From Candidatus Colwellbacteria bacterium RIFCSPHIGHO2_02_FULL_45_17 (GTDB lineage Bacteria > Patescibacteriota > Minisyncoccia > UBA6257 > Colwellbacteraceae): a stretch of DNA of 30,185 bases. Where the stretch lies: assembly GCA_001817685.1 (NCBI GenBank), contig MHIV01000010.1, positions 1-30,185 on the forward strand, read 5' to 3'. A program made the position numbers and the translations under genes. Below are positions 22,098 to 29,471 of the stretch, piece after piece; within the stretch, counting starts at the first letter, position 1; every line of letters starts with the position of its first letter. The notes beneath the pieces were generated by a model. It saw nothing but the letters and a program-made list of their open reading frames with translations. It ran no database searches and was not told the origin of the DNA.

Positions 22098-23886
22098 CGA
22101 GGTAATATCCGACAGTATCTCTGATGGAGAGTTAAACATTCGCGAGACGCCCTTAACTTCGAACGTGTCTTCAGCTGTTTTTCTTGTTGCGGTCGTAGTC
22201 GGAGTTATATTTGTCGGAAGAATTGTATTTCTCACTGGCGTAGAGGGAAGTTCTTATAGAGAAAGAGCGGAGTCTAACACGAACCAAGATATTCCGCTTA
22301 TTGCACCACGCGGAATAATTCTCGACAGAAACGGAGAGGCACTCGTTGAAAACCAGGTAATCTTCACTGTTTTTCTGCAACTTGATGAGATGATAAGGAG
22401 CGGAGAGAGAGAAATCGTTCTAAGGGCCGCTGAGGAGGTACTTGGTCTTGAAAGAGACGAAGTCGCAAAGCACCTTGAAGACACAAATCTGGAAAGCGTT
22501 ACGGATGTCATATTGAAGCGGGATGTAACAAGAGAGCAGGTTATAGCCATAGAGACGCTAAATACCAAATCTCTCATTGTGGAGGAAGATTTCAAGAGAA
22601 AATATGACGACCCCGCTTTTTCGCATATCGTTGGGTATGTAGGCCTTGTCACCAGCGAGGATTTAGTTAGAGACGAAAATCTGGCACTTAATGATTTCAT
22701 AGGGCAAGCGGGGCTTGAGGCATTCTACGACGATGTTCTCAGAGGCGAAAACGGCTCCGTAACGATATTCAGAAACGCCAAAGGTGATCTTGAGAGTGTG
22801 AAGAGAACAAGGGAGCCGATAGCCGGTCATGAATTGCAAACGACAATCGACGCAGAATTCCAGAAATACTTTTACAATAGAATGCTCCAGGAGCTGACTT
22901 CTCTCGGAAGAACATCCGGAGCTGGTCTAGCCATCAATCCGGAGAACGGCGAGGTGCTTGCGTTAATGAGTTTTCCGAGCTTCGACGCGAATAATGTTTC
23001 AGAGTATTTAGATAATGCGAATCAGCCCCTCTTTAACAGAGTCGTGTCCGGTTTATATAGCCCTGGGTCGGCTATAAAACCAATTCACGCCGTAGCGGCT
23101 CTTGCAGAGGGAGTTGTAGATCCGAGCACTCAGATATTTTCCGCGGGTTATATAGAGATCCCAAACCCATATTTTCCGGATAGCCCGAGTAGGTTCGTTG
23201 ATTGGAAAGCTCATGGTTGGGTTGATTTGCATTCCGCCATCGCGGTTTCGAGTAACGTCTATTTCTACGTCATAGGGGGGGGCTTTGAAAATATGAGAGG
23301 TGTCGGAATCGAGAAGTTGAGAGAATATTGGCAGGAATTCGGCCTCGGTAATTCCACTGGGATTGATTTGCCAGGCGAGGCAGTCGGATTTCTACCAAGT
23401 CCGGACGAAAAAGAGGAAAGAACTGGTTCAATTTGGCGAGTTGGTGATACTTATAACGTTGCAATTGGACAGGGGGACCTGAAAATAAGTTTGCTTGAAC
23501 TGTTAAATGGTGTAATAGCAATAGCCGAAGGCAAAGCCGTAAGACCTCATTTGGTAGAATCCGGCGAAGCTCAAGAAATTGTTAATCTTTCAGACTTATC
23601 CGCATTTCTAGGGGATGTTAGAGAGGGAATGGAAGATGTGGTAGACAAAGATTACGGGTCGGCACATCTCCTCGGAGACTTGCCCATAAAAGTTGCCGCA
23701 AAAACAGGAACTCCTCAGATTGCCGGAAATACTAAAACAAACGCGCTAATCGTAGGTTATACTCCAACGGAAAATCCCAAAATCGCTGTGCTTATTCTAG
23801 TAGAAGATGCGAAAGAGGGGAGTTTGAACGTTATACCAATAGCTAGAGATGTATTCGGATGGTATTATGAGAATAGGCTTAAGTAG
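22060..23886 (+). CDS. mrdA: Penicillin-binding protein 2
   Basis: PBP2 is the transpeptidase that cross-links peptidoglycan during elongation. The 608-residue product has a cytoplasmic tail, one membrane helix at about 36-58, a pedestal domain with APRGIILDRNG near 82-92, and the transpeptidase domain with S337-A-I-K340 (active-site Ser and Lys in SPGSAIKP), S397-S-N399, and K548-T-G550. All three catalytic motifs are intact, so it should be beta-lactam sensitive and active. It overlaps mreD by 38 bases. No rodA partner follows in this window. Confidence 0.95.
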   Translation: MAKRKNQKRIDFDEVISDSISDGELNIRETPLTSNVSSAVFLVAVVVGVIFVGRIVFLTGVEGSSYRERAESNTNQDIPLIAPRGIILDRNGEALVENQVIFTVFLQLDEMIRSGEREIVLRAAEEVLGLERDEVAKHLEDTNLESVTDVILKRDVTREQVIAIETLNTKSLIVEEDFKRKYDDPAFSHIVGYVGLVTSEDLVRDENLALNDFIGQAGLEAFYDDVLRGENGSVTIFRNAKGDLESVKRTREPIAGHELQTTIDAEFQKYFYNRMLQELTSLGRTSGAGLAINPENGEVLALMSFPSFDANNVSEYLDNANQPLFNRVVSGLYSPGSAIKPIHAVAALAEGVVDPSTQIFSAGYIEIPNPYFPDSPSRFVDWKAHGWVDLHSAIAVSSNVYFYVIGGGFENMRGVGIEKLREYWQEFGLGNSTGIDLPGEAVGFLPSPDEKEERTGSIWRVGDTYNVAIGQGDLKISLLELLNGVIAIAEGKAVRPHLVESGEAQEIVNLSDLSAFLGDVREGMEDVVDKDYGSAHLLGDLPIKVAAKTGTPQIAGNTKTNALIVGYTPTENPKIAVLILVEDAKEGSLNVIPIARDVFGWYYENRLK

Positions 23887-23892
23887 TTGTTT

Positions 23893-24882
23893 ATGAATGA
23901 ATTTCGTCAAGATTTGGTATCCGGCGATTGGGTATTAATTTCGCCTAGCAGGGGCAGAAGGCCACACGATTTCAAAGCTAAAAAAAGAAAGCGTGCTCCC
24001 AAGATCGGATGCAAGTTTGAGAATCCACGTGAAGCCGCCTCCGGCGGCAAAGTCATTTTGTCAGAACCAGATGGTAAGTACTGGAAAGTTCAGGCGATTT
24101 TGAATAAATATCCAGCAGTCACAAAAGATGGATTGTGGGTGATAGACGAAGAAAAAGAGGGTCCGTTTTTCGTTTTGCCGGGGTATGGTTATCATGAAGT
24201 AATAATTACAAGAGATCATCACAAAGCGTTTCCGGATTTAGATTCCGACGATGCATTTCTTGTGCTAAAAGTATTTAGGCAAAGGTATAGAAGTCTCGCA
24301 AATGACAACAACATCGCGTATATTCACACATTCGCAAATTTCGGTGAGACCGCTGGTGCGACGATTTATCACCCGCATTACCAAATACTAGCCATTCCAA
24401 TTATTCCACCCGATGTGCGGCGTTCTTTACACGGCTCTGCAAACTACAAAGAGAAAAATGACGCCTGTGTTCATTGCACCCAGATTAACTGGGAGGTTGA
24501 ACAGAAAAAGCGCATTATTTGTGAGACAAAAGACGCAATAGTTTTCGCGCCCTACGCCTCGAAAGAACCATTTGAAATGCGGGTGTTTCCGAAGAAGCAT
24601 CATCCATATTTTGAGGACACAGATGAACGAGAATTGGGAAGTATCGGAGAGGCCCTGCAAACCGCGCTTAAAAGACTGAAGAAAGCTCTTAACGATCCAG
24701 ACTACAACTTTTTTATTCACACTGCGCCCTCGCGCGATCGTGAAAAGTATTCACACTATCACTGGCACATCGAAGTTGTTCCAAGAACAAATATATCAGC
24801 CGGATTTGAGCTCGGCACATCAGTGGAGGTAAATCCAATGGATCCAGATGATGCAGCTTCATTTCTAAGAGATGCTAAGTGA
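23893..24882 (+). CDS. galT: GalT-like nucleotidyltransferase of the HIT superfamily
   Basis: The 329-residue product resembles hexose-1-phosphate uridylyltransferase, which moves UMP between sugar phosphates through a histidine intermediate. The catalytic-type motif HPHYQ stands at 160-164, and a HYHWHIEVVPR segment at 288-298 mirrors the C-terminal HIT half. The start of the typical protein (NEFRQDLVSGDWVLISPSRGRRP) is conserved. The usual CxxC zinc pair near the N-terminus is reduced to C40, while a different pair, C192 and C195, is present. Substrate (galactose-, glucose- or other sugar-phosphate) is open. An upstream TTG at 23887 is a possible alternative start. Confidence 0.78.
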   Translation: MNEFRQDLVSGDWVLISPSRGRRPHDFKAKKRKRAPKIGCKFENPREAASGGKVILSEPDGKYWKVQAILNKYPAVTKDGLWVIDEEKEGPFFVLPGYGYHEVIITRDHHKAFPDLDSDDAFLVLKVFRQRYRSLANDNNIAYIHTFANFGETAGATIYHPHYQILAIPIIPPDVRRSLHGSANYKEKNDACVHCTQINWEVEQKKRIICETKDAIVFAPYASKEPFEMRVFPKKHHPYFEDTDERELGSIGEALQTALKRLKKALNDPDYNFFIHTAPSRDREKYSHYHWHIEVVPRTNISAGFELGTSVEVNPMDPDDAASFLRDAK

Positions 24883-25471
24883 TCTAGTCTCTATAATTTC
24901 TACGTTCGTATTAGAAACCATTGAAAGTTGGGGAGTTATCGGCGTGTTCGTTTTGATGACCCTCGAGAGCGCAAATATTCCAATTCCGTCCGAGGTGATA
25001 ATGCCTTTCTCCGGTTTTCTCGTCGGAACGGGTGTTTTTAGTTTCTGGGTTATAGTTTTTGTCGGTGCGTTCGGAAATCTAGTCGGTTCCATAATTTCTT
25101 ACTTCGCGGCATCAAAACTAGATGGAAAAATTAGAAGCAAATTAGAGTTTAAAAGGGCAGAAAGGTGGTTTAATAAGTTCGGAGTTTGGTCTGTATTTAT
25201 TGCTAGACTTCTGCCGATTGTAAGAACATTTATTTCGTTCCCGGCAGGAATGTTTAAAGTGAATATCTGGAAATTTTCTGCACTTACATTTGCTGGCTCA
25301 CTTCTATGGAGCTGGGTGCTCACGCGCGTAGGTTTCATACTGGGAGAGAATTGGAGCGTAATAGAACCTTATTTTAGAAAATTTGATTTTGCGATAGCTG
25401 GTGGAGTCCTGGCAGGAGTCGCTTGGCGGATTTGGCATCACCGAAAGAAGATGCTAGCAAATAGACGATAG
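24872..25471 (+). CDS. DedA family membrane protein
   Basis: DedA (SNARE-associated/VTT domain) proteins are inner-membrane proteins linked to lipid-carrier recycling and membrane homeostasis. The 199-residue product carries the family signatures: ESANIPIPSEVIMPFSGFL at about 32-50, the G-x-x-x-G rich helix GAFGNLVGSIISYFAA, and the conserved RLLPIVRTFISFPAGM at about 117-132, with several membrane segments between. The start overlaps the preceding gene by 11 bases. The E/D and R residues thought to be essential are present. Confidence 0.92.
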   Translation: MLSDLVSIISTFVLETIESWGVIGVFVLMTLESANIPIPSEVIMPFSGFLVGTGVFSFWVIVFVGAFGNLVGSIISYFAASKLDGKIRSKLEFKRAERWFNKFGVWSVFIARLLPIVRTFISFPAGMFKVNIWKFSALTFAGSLLWSWVLTRVGFILGENWSVIEPYFRKFDFAIAGGVLAGVAWRIWHHRKKMLANRR

Positions 25472-25473
25472 GT

Positions 25474-25479
25474 TATAGT
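25474..25479 (+). promoter_or_regulatory. Putative -10 element of tpiA
   Basis: TATAGT occupies most of the 14-base gap between the DedA gene and tpiA and ends six bases before the tpiA ATG at 25486. No convincing -35 is visible 16-18 bases upstream. There is no Shine-Dalgarno in the gap. Unlike the adk and gtrA cases, this hexamer lies outside the upstream coding frame, so it is not a by-product of a stop codon. Confidence 0.4.
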
Positions 25480-25485
25480 AAAAGC

Positions 25486-26208
25486 ATGAAACTAATTGCC
25501 GCTAATTGGAAAAGTAATCCAGATACCGCGAAAACAGCAGAAAGATTGGCATTAGCGGAAGACTATGAGGGAGTAATTATAATCCCTCCTTTTCAATATC
25601 TGGAGAGGGTTCGATCTGTACTGAAACACGCATCACTCGGGGCTCAGAATGTGTTTTGGGAGAACGGCGGTCCGTTCACCGGAGAGGTTTCGCCGAGTCA
25701 GCTAAAGAATTTGAGCGTTAGTTTTGTTATAGCAGGGCATAGCGAAAGGAGAGCTTATCTTGGCGAAACAGACGATATGATAAACAAGAAAATTAAAGCC
25801 GCGCTTAGCGAAGGGTTGCAAGTCATTCTCTGCGTCGGGGAACCAATCCAAATTAGAAAAGACGGCATTCGCAGCGCAAAAGATTTTATAACTAATCAGA
25901 TAAGGTACGATCTAAGAGGTGTAAAGAGGTCCGATGCCAAAAAAGTCATAATTACATACGAGCCAATCTGGGCAATCAGCACCAGTCAAAACGCGGAGCC
26001 CGATATTCCAGAAGAAGCTGCAGAGATATGCGCCTACATTAAAAACCTTGTAAATGTCAGAGGCGTAATATACGGCGGCTCAGTCAACGCAAAAAATGCT
26101 AAAGAATTTTTAGGACGAGATGATATTGACGGGGCGCTGGTCGGTGGGGAAAGCCTAAAACCAAAGGAATTTCAAAAAATCGTGAGTGCAGCAACGCCTC
26201 TGGTATAA
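25486..26208 (+). CDS. tpiA: Triosephosphate isomerase
   Basis: TPI interconverts dihydroxyacetone phosphate and glyceraldehyde 3-phosphate. The 240-residue TIM-barrel product shows the catalytic residues K9 (in AANWKSN), H85 (AGHSERR) and E159 (YEPIWAI), plus the phosphate-binding GGSV and GALVGGESL near the end. The mobile loop after E159 reads STSQNAEPDIPEE rather than the common GTGKxATxE, a longer variant. With pgk (27096) it supplies part of lower glycolysis; the two are separated by gtrA and a structured RNA. Confidence 0.96.
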   Translation: MKLIAANWKSNPDTAKTAERLALAEDYEGVIIIPPFQYLERVRSVLKHASLGAQNVFWENGGPFTGEVSPSQLKNLSVSFVIAGHSERRAYLGETDDMINKKIKAALSEGLQVILCVGEPIQIRKDGIRSAKDFITNQIRYDLRGVKRSDAKKVIITYEPIWAISTSQNAEPDIPEEAAEICAYIKNLVNVRGVIYGGSVNAKNAKEFLGRDDIDGALVGGESLKPKEFQKIVSAATPLV

Positions 26209-26209
26209 T
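26201..26209 (+). promoter_or_regulatory. Putative extended -10 promoter of the GtrA gene
   Basis: TGGTATAAT is a full extended -10 element (TGn plus perfect hexamer at 26204-26209). The ATG of the GtrA gene follows after six bases (26216), so the transcript would start at the start codon. The hexamer overlaps the tpiA stop (GTA-TAA). No -35 is obvious, which an extended -10 can compensate for. Confidence 0.5.
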
Positions 26210-26215
26210 TAGGAT

Positions 26216-26833
26216 ATGAGTAAAAAAGACTTATCGTTTAGTTTTCTCGCCGCAGTACTAGTAACCGTGCTGTCGTATCCAACGGTTCTAAATGTTGCGG
26301 AAAATCTGACTCAGGCACGGCAAGTCCTAATTTCTGTTGCGCTTGGTGCACTTACAATTATCGGTCTTTTTACACTGCATTTTTTGGAAAGGTGGGTTAG
26401 GGTTCTATGGCAACTGGGAAAGTTTATTGTTGTCGGTGGGCTCAACACATTCGTCGATTTCGGAGTTCTTAATCTTCTCATTATTTTCACAGATATAACC
26501 TCGGGTTCAAAGTTTTCTTTCATCAAGGGTGTCGCTTTTACAATAGCGGTAGTAAACAGTTATTTTTGGAATAAGCACTGGACTTTCGAATTCAAAGAAA
26601 GGAAACAAGGCGAAATTCTCGAATTTCTTGCGGTAAGCGTTGTGGGATTGGGCCTGAACGTTGGCGTAGCATCTTTGCTTGTTAACCAAATTGGGCCGCT
26701 TTGGAACCTTTCCCCGATTCTATGGGCTAATGTGAGCGCCTTCGCGGCTACTCTTTCTGCCTTGGCGTCAAATTTCGTCGGCTATAAGTTTATAGTTTTC
26801 AGGTCAGGCCGCAAGAAAGGGCAAGCGACCTGA
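26216..26833 (+). CDS. GtrA family membrane protein
   Basis: GtrA-family proteins are small four-helix membrane proteins thought to flip lipid-linked sugars for surface glycosylation. The 205-residue product has two extra hydrophobic segments at about 8-25 and 35-55, then the GtrA domain: GKFIVVGGLNTFVDFGVLNLL near 67-87, AVVNSYFWNKHWTF near 110-123, and the last pair of helices ending in SNFVGYKFIVF. The W-T-F motif is typical. Nothing in the neighbourhood names its sugar; the GalT-like gene nearby may be related. Confidence 0.88.
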   Translation: MSKKDLSFSFLAAVLVTVLSYPTVLNVAENLTQARQVLISVALGALTIIGLFTLHFLERWVRVLWQLGKFIVVGGLNTFVDFGVLNLLIIFTDITSGSKFSFIKGVAFTIAVVNSYFWNKHWTFEFKERKQGEILEFLAVSVVGLGLNVGVASLLVNQIGPLWNLSPILWANVSAFAATLSALASNFVGYKFIVFRSGRKKGQAT

Positions 26834-26877
26834 AATATCTGCCCCCTCGGCACTAAATCTCAGATGGGCTTGCTTTT
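26821..26877 (+). terminator. Possible terminator after the GtrA gene
   Basis: GCAAGC at 26821-26826 can pair with GCTTGC at 26868-26873, and ATCTG at 26838-26842 with CAGAT at 26861-26865 inside it. Four T follow. The 5' arm lies inside the last codons of the GtrA gene, and the 3' arm overlaps the -35 of the next promoter. The T-run is short, so termination would be partial at best. Confidence 0.3.
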
Positions 26878-26898
26878 CCCCGGAACTTGTGGTATAGT
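26870..26898 (+). promoter_or_regulatory. Strong candidate promoter of the small RNA upstream of pgk
   Basis: TTGCTT at 26870-26875 and TATAGT at 26893-26898 are separated by exactly 17 bases, and TGG precedes the -10, giving an extended -10. Transcription would begin about 26905, exactly where the first helix of the RNA element starts. This is the best-formed promoter seen in the window. Confidence 0.65.
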
Positions 26899-26904
26899 GC
26901 CCTC

Positions 26905-27025
26905 GAAGTGAGTGACTATAGTCCTTGCCCGAGTTTCTCGAACAAAGGCTATCATCTTACTTGGTGCGACCCCGCCCTCTAAGCTAATGAATGTTTCGTT
27001 GGCATAGAGGGCGGGGTTCGTTTTT
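26905..27025 (+). ncRNA. Candidate structured small RNA, about 120 nt, family unknown
   Basis: A transcript from the promoter at 26870-26898 to the T-run at 27021-27025 would fold into two long hairpins. The first (26906-26962) pairs AAGTGAG with CTTACTT, continues through ATAG/CTAT and CCTT/AAGG, and ends in CGAG-TTT-CTCG. The second (26968-27018) is the terminator hairpin. No start codon with a plausible reading frame lies in it. I could not match it to tmRNA, SRP RNA, 6S RNA or a known riboswitch. It could be an independent sRNA, or a leader element controlling pgk. Confidence 0.55.
26968..27025 (+). terminator. Intrinsic terminator of the small RNA
   Basis: GACCCCGCCCTCT at 26968-26980 pairs with AGAGGGCGGGGTT at 27006-27018 (12 Watson-Crick pairs plus G-U). 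The loop continues the helix through GCT/GGC and AATGAA/TTCGTT (with one G-U) to a three-base tip. The sequence CG and five T follow the stem. The pairing is very GC-rich and much stronger than needed for termination alone. Confidence 0.75.
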
Positions 27026-27082
27026 AGGCAGTTTCTCTCTCGATGTTTGTCACGAAGTGTAGCGCAGCTTCTACTTCATGGT

Positions 27083-27088
27083 TATACT
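27083..27088 (+). promoter_or_regulatory. Putative -10 element of pgk
   Basis: TATACT ends seven bases before the ATG at 27096 that best fits the PGK N-terminus. The TTGTCA at 27047-27052 is 30 bases away, too far to be its -35. If used, it would give a leaderless pgk transcript independent of the upstream small RNA, and would exclude the other in-frame ATG at 27078 as the start. Confidence 0.3.
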
Positions 27089-27095
27089 TATTCAC

Positions 27096-28181
27096 ATGAC
27101 TATCTACCTGGTTAGGTTAAACCTGGATATTAAGGGAAAGAACATGAGTCAATCTCTTAGATTTAGGGTTGCGGTCAACTCGGTCGAAGCCCTATCAAAG
27201 AAAAACAACAAAGTTGTAATCTTGTCTCACAAGGGGAGACCAAAGGGGTTCGATAAAGCACTTAGTCTTAGGCCGTTTCAAGCTTTACTATCAAAATCCT
27301 TAGGAAAGAAGGTCGTTTTTCTCTCGACGATAAAAAGCGCAAAAAGAATAATCGATAAGCAACCAGCCGGTACAGTTTTCTTACTTGAGAATCTAAGATT
27401 CGACAAGGGAGAGACAGAGAACAGTCAGAAATTTGCTAAATCTCTTGCTAGCCTCGGGGACGTATATATAAATAACGATTTTGCCACAAGTCACCATGAA
27501 TCCGCCTCGCTGGTCGGAATAACAAAATATTTGCCATCAAGACAGGGCCAAATAATTAAAGAGGAGACAAAGGCTCTTACAAAAACTTTAAAGAATCCCA
27601 GAAAACCATTCGTGTTAATAATCGGGGGCGCAAAAATAAAAGATAAAGCCAGTACGATTGAGAAATTACTTCCGAAAACTAGCGCAGTTCTTACGGGTGG
27701 CGCAGTTGCCAATACTTTTCTTAAAGCGGCTGGCCTCGATGTGGGTAAGTCGCTCTATGAACAACAATTTGTTAAAGACGTAGCAAAGCTTATGAAAAGT
27801 AAGAAAATTATGCTACCGACAGATATAGCAGGAGAAAAAAGCGCAATTCTTGATATAGGGCCAGATACGAGAAAAGAATATTCGAGAATAATAAGCCAAG
27901 CCGAAACTATTGTGTGGGCTGGGCCTATGGGGAAATTTGAAGATAAAAGATTCGCAAAAGGAAGCGCAGCTGTTGCGAAAGCAGTCCTAGGGAACAAGAA
28001 AGCCAACATAATAATAGGCGGAGCAGATACGTTCTCCTCACTTCATAAACGAGTCAAAAGGCAAAGAGTCGCCAACGTGTTTTATTCAACAGGAGGAGGA
28101 GCAATGCTACATTTCCTTGCTGGAGGAAAAATGCCCGCCCTCGAAGCCATTAAAAATGAGAAAACAAAAGCCAGAAAGTAA
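27096..28181 (+). CDS. pgk: Phosphoglycerate kinase, divergent
   Basis: PGK makes ATP and 3-phosphoglycerate from 1,3-bisphosphoglycerate. From the ATG at 27096 the product has 361 residues, shorter than the usual 390-400. Conserved are SHKGRPKG at 44-51, LLENLRF at 96-102, GGAKIKDK at 177-184, VWAGPMGKFE at 273-282, GGADT at 308-312 and STGGGAMLHFLAG. Changed are substrate-site positions: RVDFNVP reads RLNLDIK (Asp to Asn9, Asn to Asp11), HRAHAS reads HHESAS (Arg to His134), and RPF reads KPF (Lys170). An in-frame ATG at 27078 would add 6 residues. Confidence 0.88.
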   Translation: MTIYLVRLNLDIKGKNMSQSLRFRVAVNSVEALSKKNNKVVILSHKGRPKGFDKALSLRPFQALLSKSLGKKVVFLSTIKSAKRIIDKQPAGTVFLLENLRFDKGETENSQKFAKSLASLGDVYINNDFATSHHESASLVGITKYLPSRQGQIIKEETKALTKTLKNPRKPFVLIIGGAKIKDKASTIEKLLPKTSAVLTGGAVANTFLKAAGLDVGKSLYEQQFVKDVAKLMKSKKIMLPTDIAGEKSAILDIGPDTRKEYSRIISQAETIVWAGPMGKFEDKRFAKGSAAVAKAVLGNKKANIIIGGADTFSSLHKRVKRQRVANVFYSTGGGAMLHFLAGGKMPALEAIKNEKTKARK

Positions 28182-28184
28182 GAA

Positions 28185-29027
28185 ATGTTAAAGGATACTG
28201 TAGTTTTATATCACAACAACTGCACCGATGGGTTTAGTGGTGCGTGGGCCGCGAGAAAGAAATTCGGCAAGAGAGCAGATTATTTAGGCGTAATTCACCA
28301 CGAGCCGCCGCCACCTGGACTCGACGGTAAAGACGTATTCATAATAGATTTTTCATATTCCAAAGAGACAACAGGGATGCTTCTCGATATAACCAAGTCG
28401 CTAACTTTGATAGATCACCACATAACATCCAAGGAAGTAACTGAAAGCATTCCGAATCACGTTTTTGATAACGATCATTCTGGAGCTGTGTTGGCGTGGG
28501 AATATTTTTTCCCGGGCGAAAAAACTCCAGTCTACTTGGAATATGTAGAAGATATAGACCTTTGGAGGTTTGACATGCCGCGTGCGGAAGACTTTCTTGC
28601 CTTCTCGGCGACTGTCCCATTCGACTTCGAGAAACTCGATGCGATAATCGAAGAATTTGAAGATGAGAATAAAAGAAAAGCATTTCTAGGTAAGGGCAAA
28701 GATCTGCTGGAATATCAGATAAGACTTGTCGAAGAAATGATAGAAGAAGGAGAGGAGGTTAACTTAGATGGATTTAGGGCGCTCGTAGTTAACTCTCCAG
28801 TTTTACCTTCACAGTTAGGTAACACGATTGTCAGAAAGGGATATGACATCGGCATCATATGGGCGCACTCAAACGATGTTATTAGAGTATCTTTACGTTC
28901 TGATAAAGATGGAAAGGTTAATGTCGGGGATATCGCGCAGAAATATGGTGGCGGCGGCCATAAATCAGCTGCAGGTTTTGTTGTTAGAGATGAATCAGAA
29001 TTTCCATGGCAGACAAAAAATACATAA
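28185..29027 (+). CDS. DHH/DHHA1 phosphoesterase, NrnB-like
   Basis: DHH-family enzymes hydrolyse short oligonucleotides, pAp or cyclic dinucleotides using two metal ions. The 280-residue product shows motif I with YHNNCTDGFSGAW (9-21), motif II IIDFS (53-57), motif III IDHH (76-79), a further Asp in VEDIDLW, and a C-terminal DHHA1-type GGGGHKSAAGF at 255-265. The HNNCTDG form resembles NrnB-like oligoribonucleases rather than RecJ or GdpP, but substrate cannot be fixed. It starts 3 bases after pgk and overlaps rnhA by 22 bases. Confidence 0.88.
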   Translation: MLKDTVVLYHNNCTDGFSGAWAARKKFGKRADYLGVIHHEPPPPGLDGKDVFIIDFSYSKETTGMLLDITKSLTLIDHHITSKEVTESIPNHVFDNDHSGAVLAWEYFFPGEKTPVYLEYVEDIDLWRFDMPRAEDFLAFSATVPFDFEKLDAIIEEFEDENKRKAFLGKGKDLLEYQIRLVEEMIEEGEEVNLDGFRALVVNSPVLPSQLGNTIVRKGYDIGIIWAHSNDVIRVSLRSDKDGKVNVGDIAQKYGGGGHKSAAGFVVRDESEFPWQTKNT

Positions 29028-29416
29028 TTTATACGGACGGGGGATCAAGAGGTAATCCTGGCTCGGCCGCCATAGGTGCTGTTGTCGGAGGTAAAGAGTA
29101 TGGTGAATCAATCGGACACACAACGAATAATGTTGCAGAGTATTCGGCGGTAATATTCGCTCTGAAGAAAGCAAAACAGCTTCTCACAAAAAAGAAAGCA
29201 GAGCAAACCGACGTCGAGCTTCGTACGGACAGTGAGCTTTTAGTGAAACAACTGAAAGGTGAATATAAAATCAAAGACTCTAACTTACAACCACTCTTCA
29301 TCGAAGTTTGGAATTTAAAACAAGATTTCAAGAGCGTGACATTTACGCACGTGACACGGGACAAGAACAAGCAAGCCGATTCTCTCGTCAATAGAGCGTT
29401 AAATATGCTTCTATAA
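29006..29416 (+). CDS. rnhA: Ribonuclease HI
   Basis: RNase HI cuts RNA in RNA-DNA hybrids. The 136-residue product has the catalytic set D11 (YTDGGSRGNPG), E45 (NNVAEYSA), D75 (RTDSELLVKQL) and D125 (NKQADSLVNRAL). The HVTRDKNKQAD segment and the short loop between E45 and D75 are of the archaeal-like/RnhA type without the basic protrusion of E. coli RNase HI. It overlaps the DHH gene by 22 bases and is followed by the RNase P RNA, giving a small nucleic-acid processing cluster. Confidence 0.95.
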   Translation: MADKKYIIYTDGGSRGNPGSAAIGAVVGGKEYGESIGHTTNNVAEYSAVIFALKKAKQLLTKKKAEQTDVELRTDSELLVKQLKGEYKIKDSNLQPLFIEVWNLKQDFKSVTFTHVTRDKNKQADSLVNRALNMLL

Positions 29417-29471
29417 GAACTCTGGCCACTCTTTGTTGCTAAAACCAGTCATTTGTGTTACAAAAAACCTC

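Noticed and set aside
26905..27025. tmRNA, SRP RNA, 6S RNA or tRNA identity for the RNA upstream of pgk
   Set aside because: No tag peptide frame, no GGAAG-type SRP apical motif, no open central bubble of 6S type, and no T-loop or cloverleaf.
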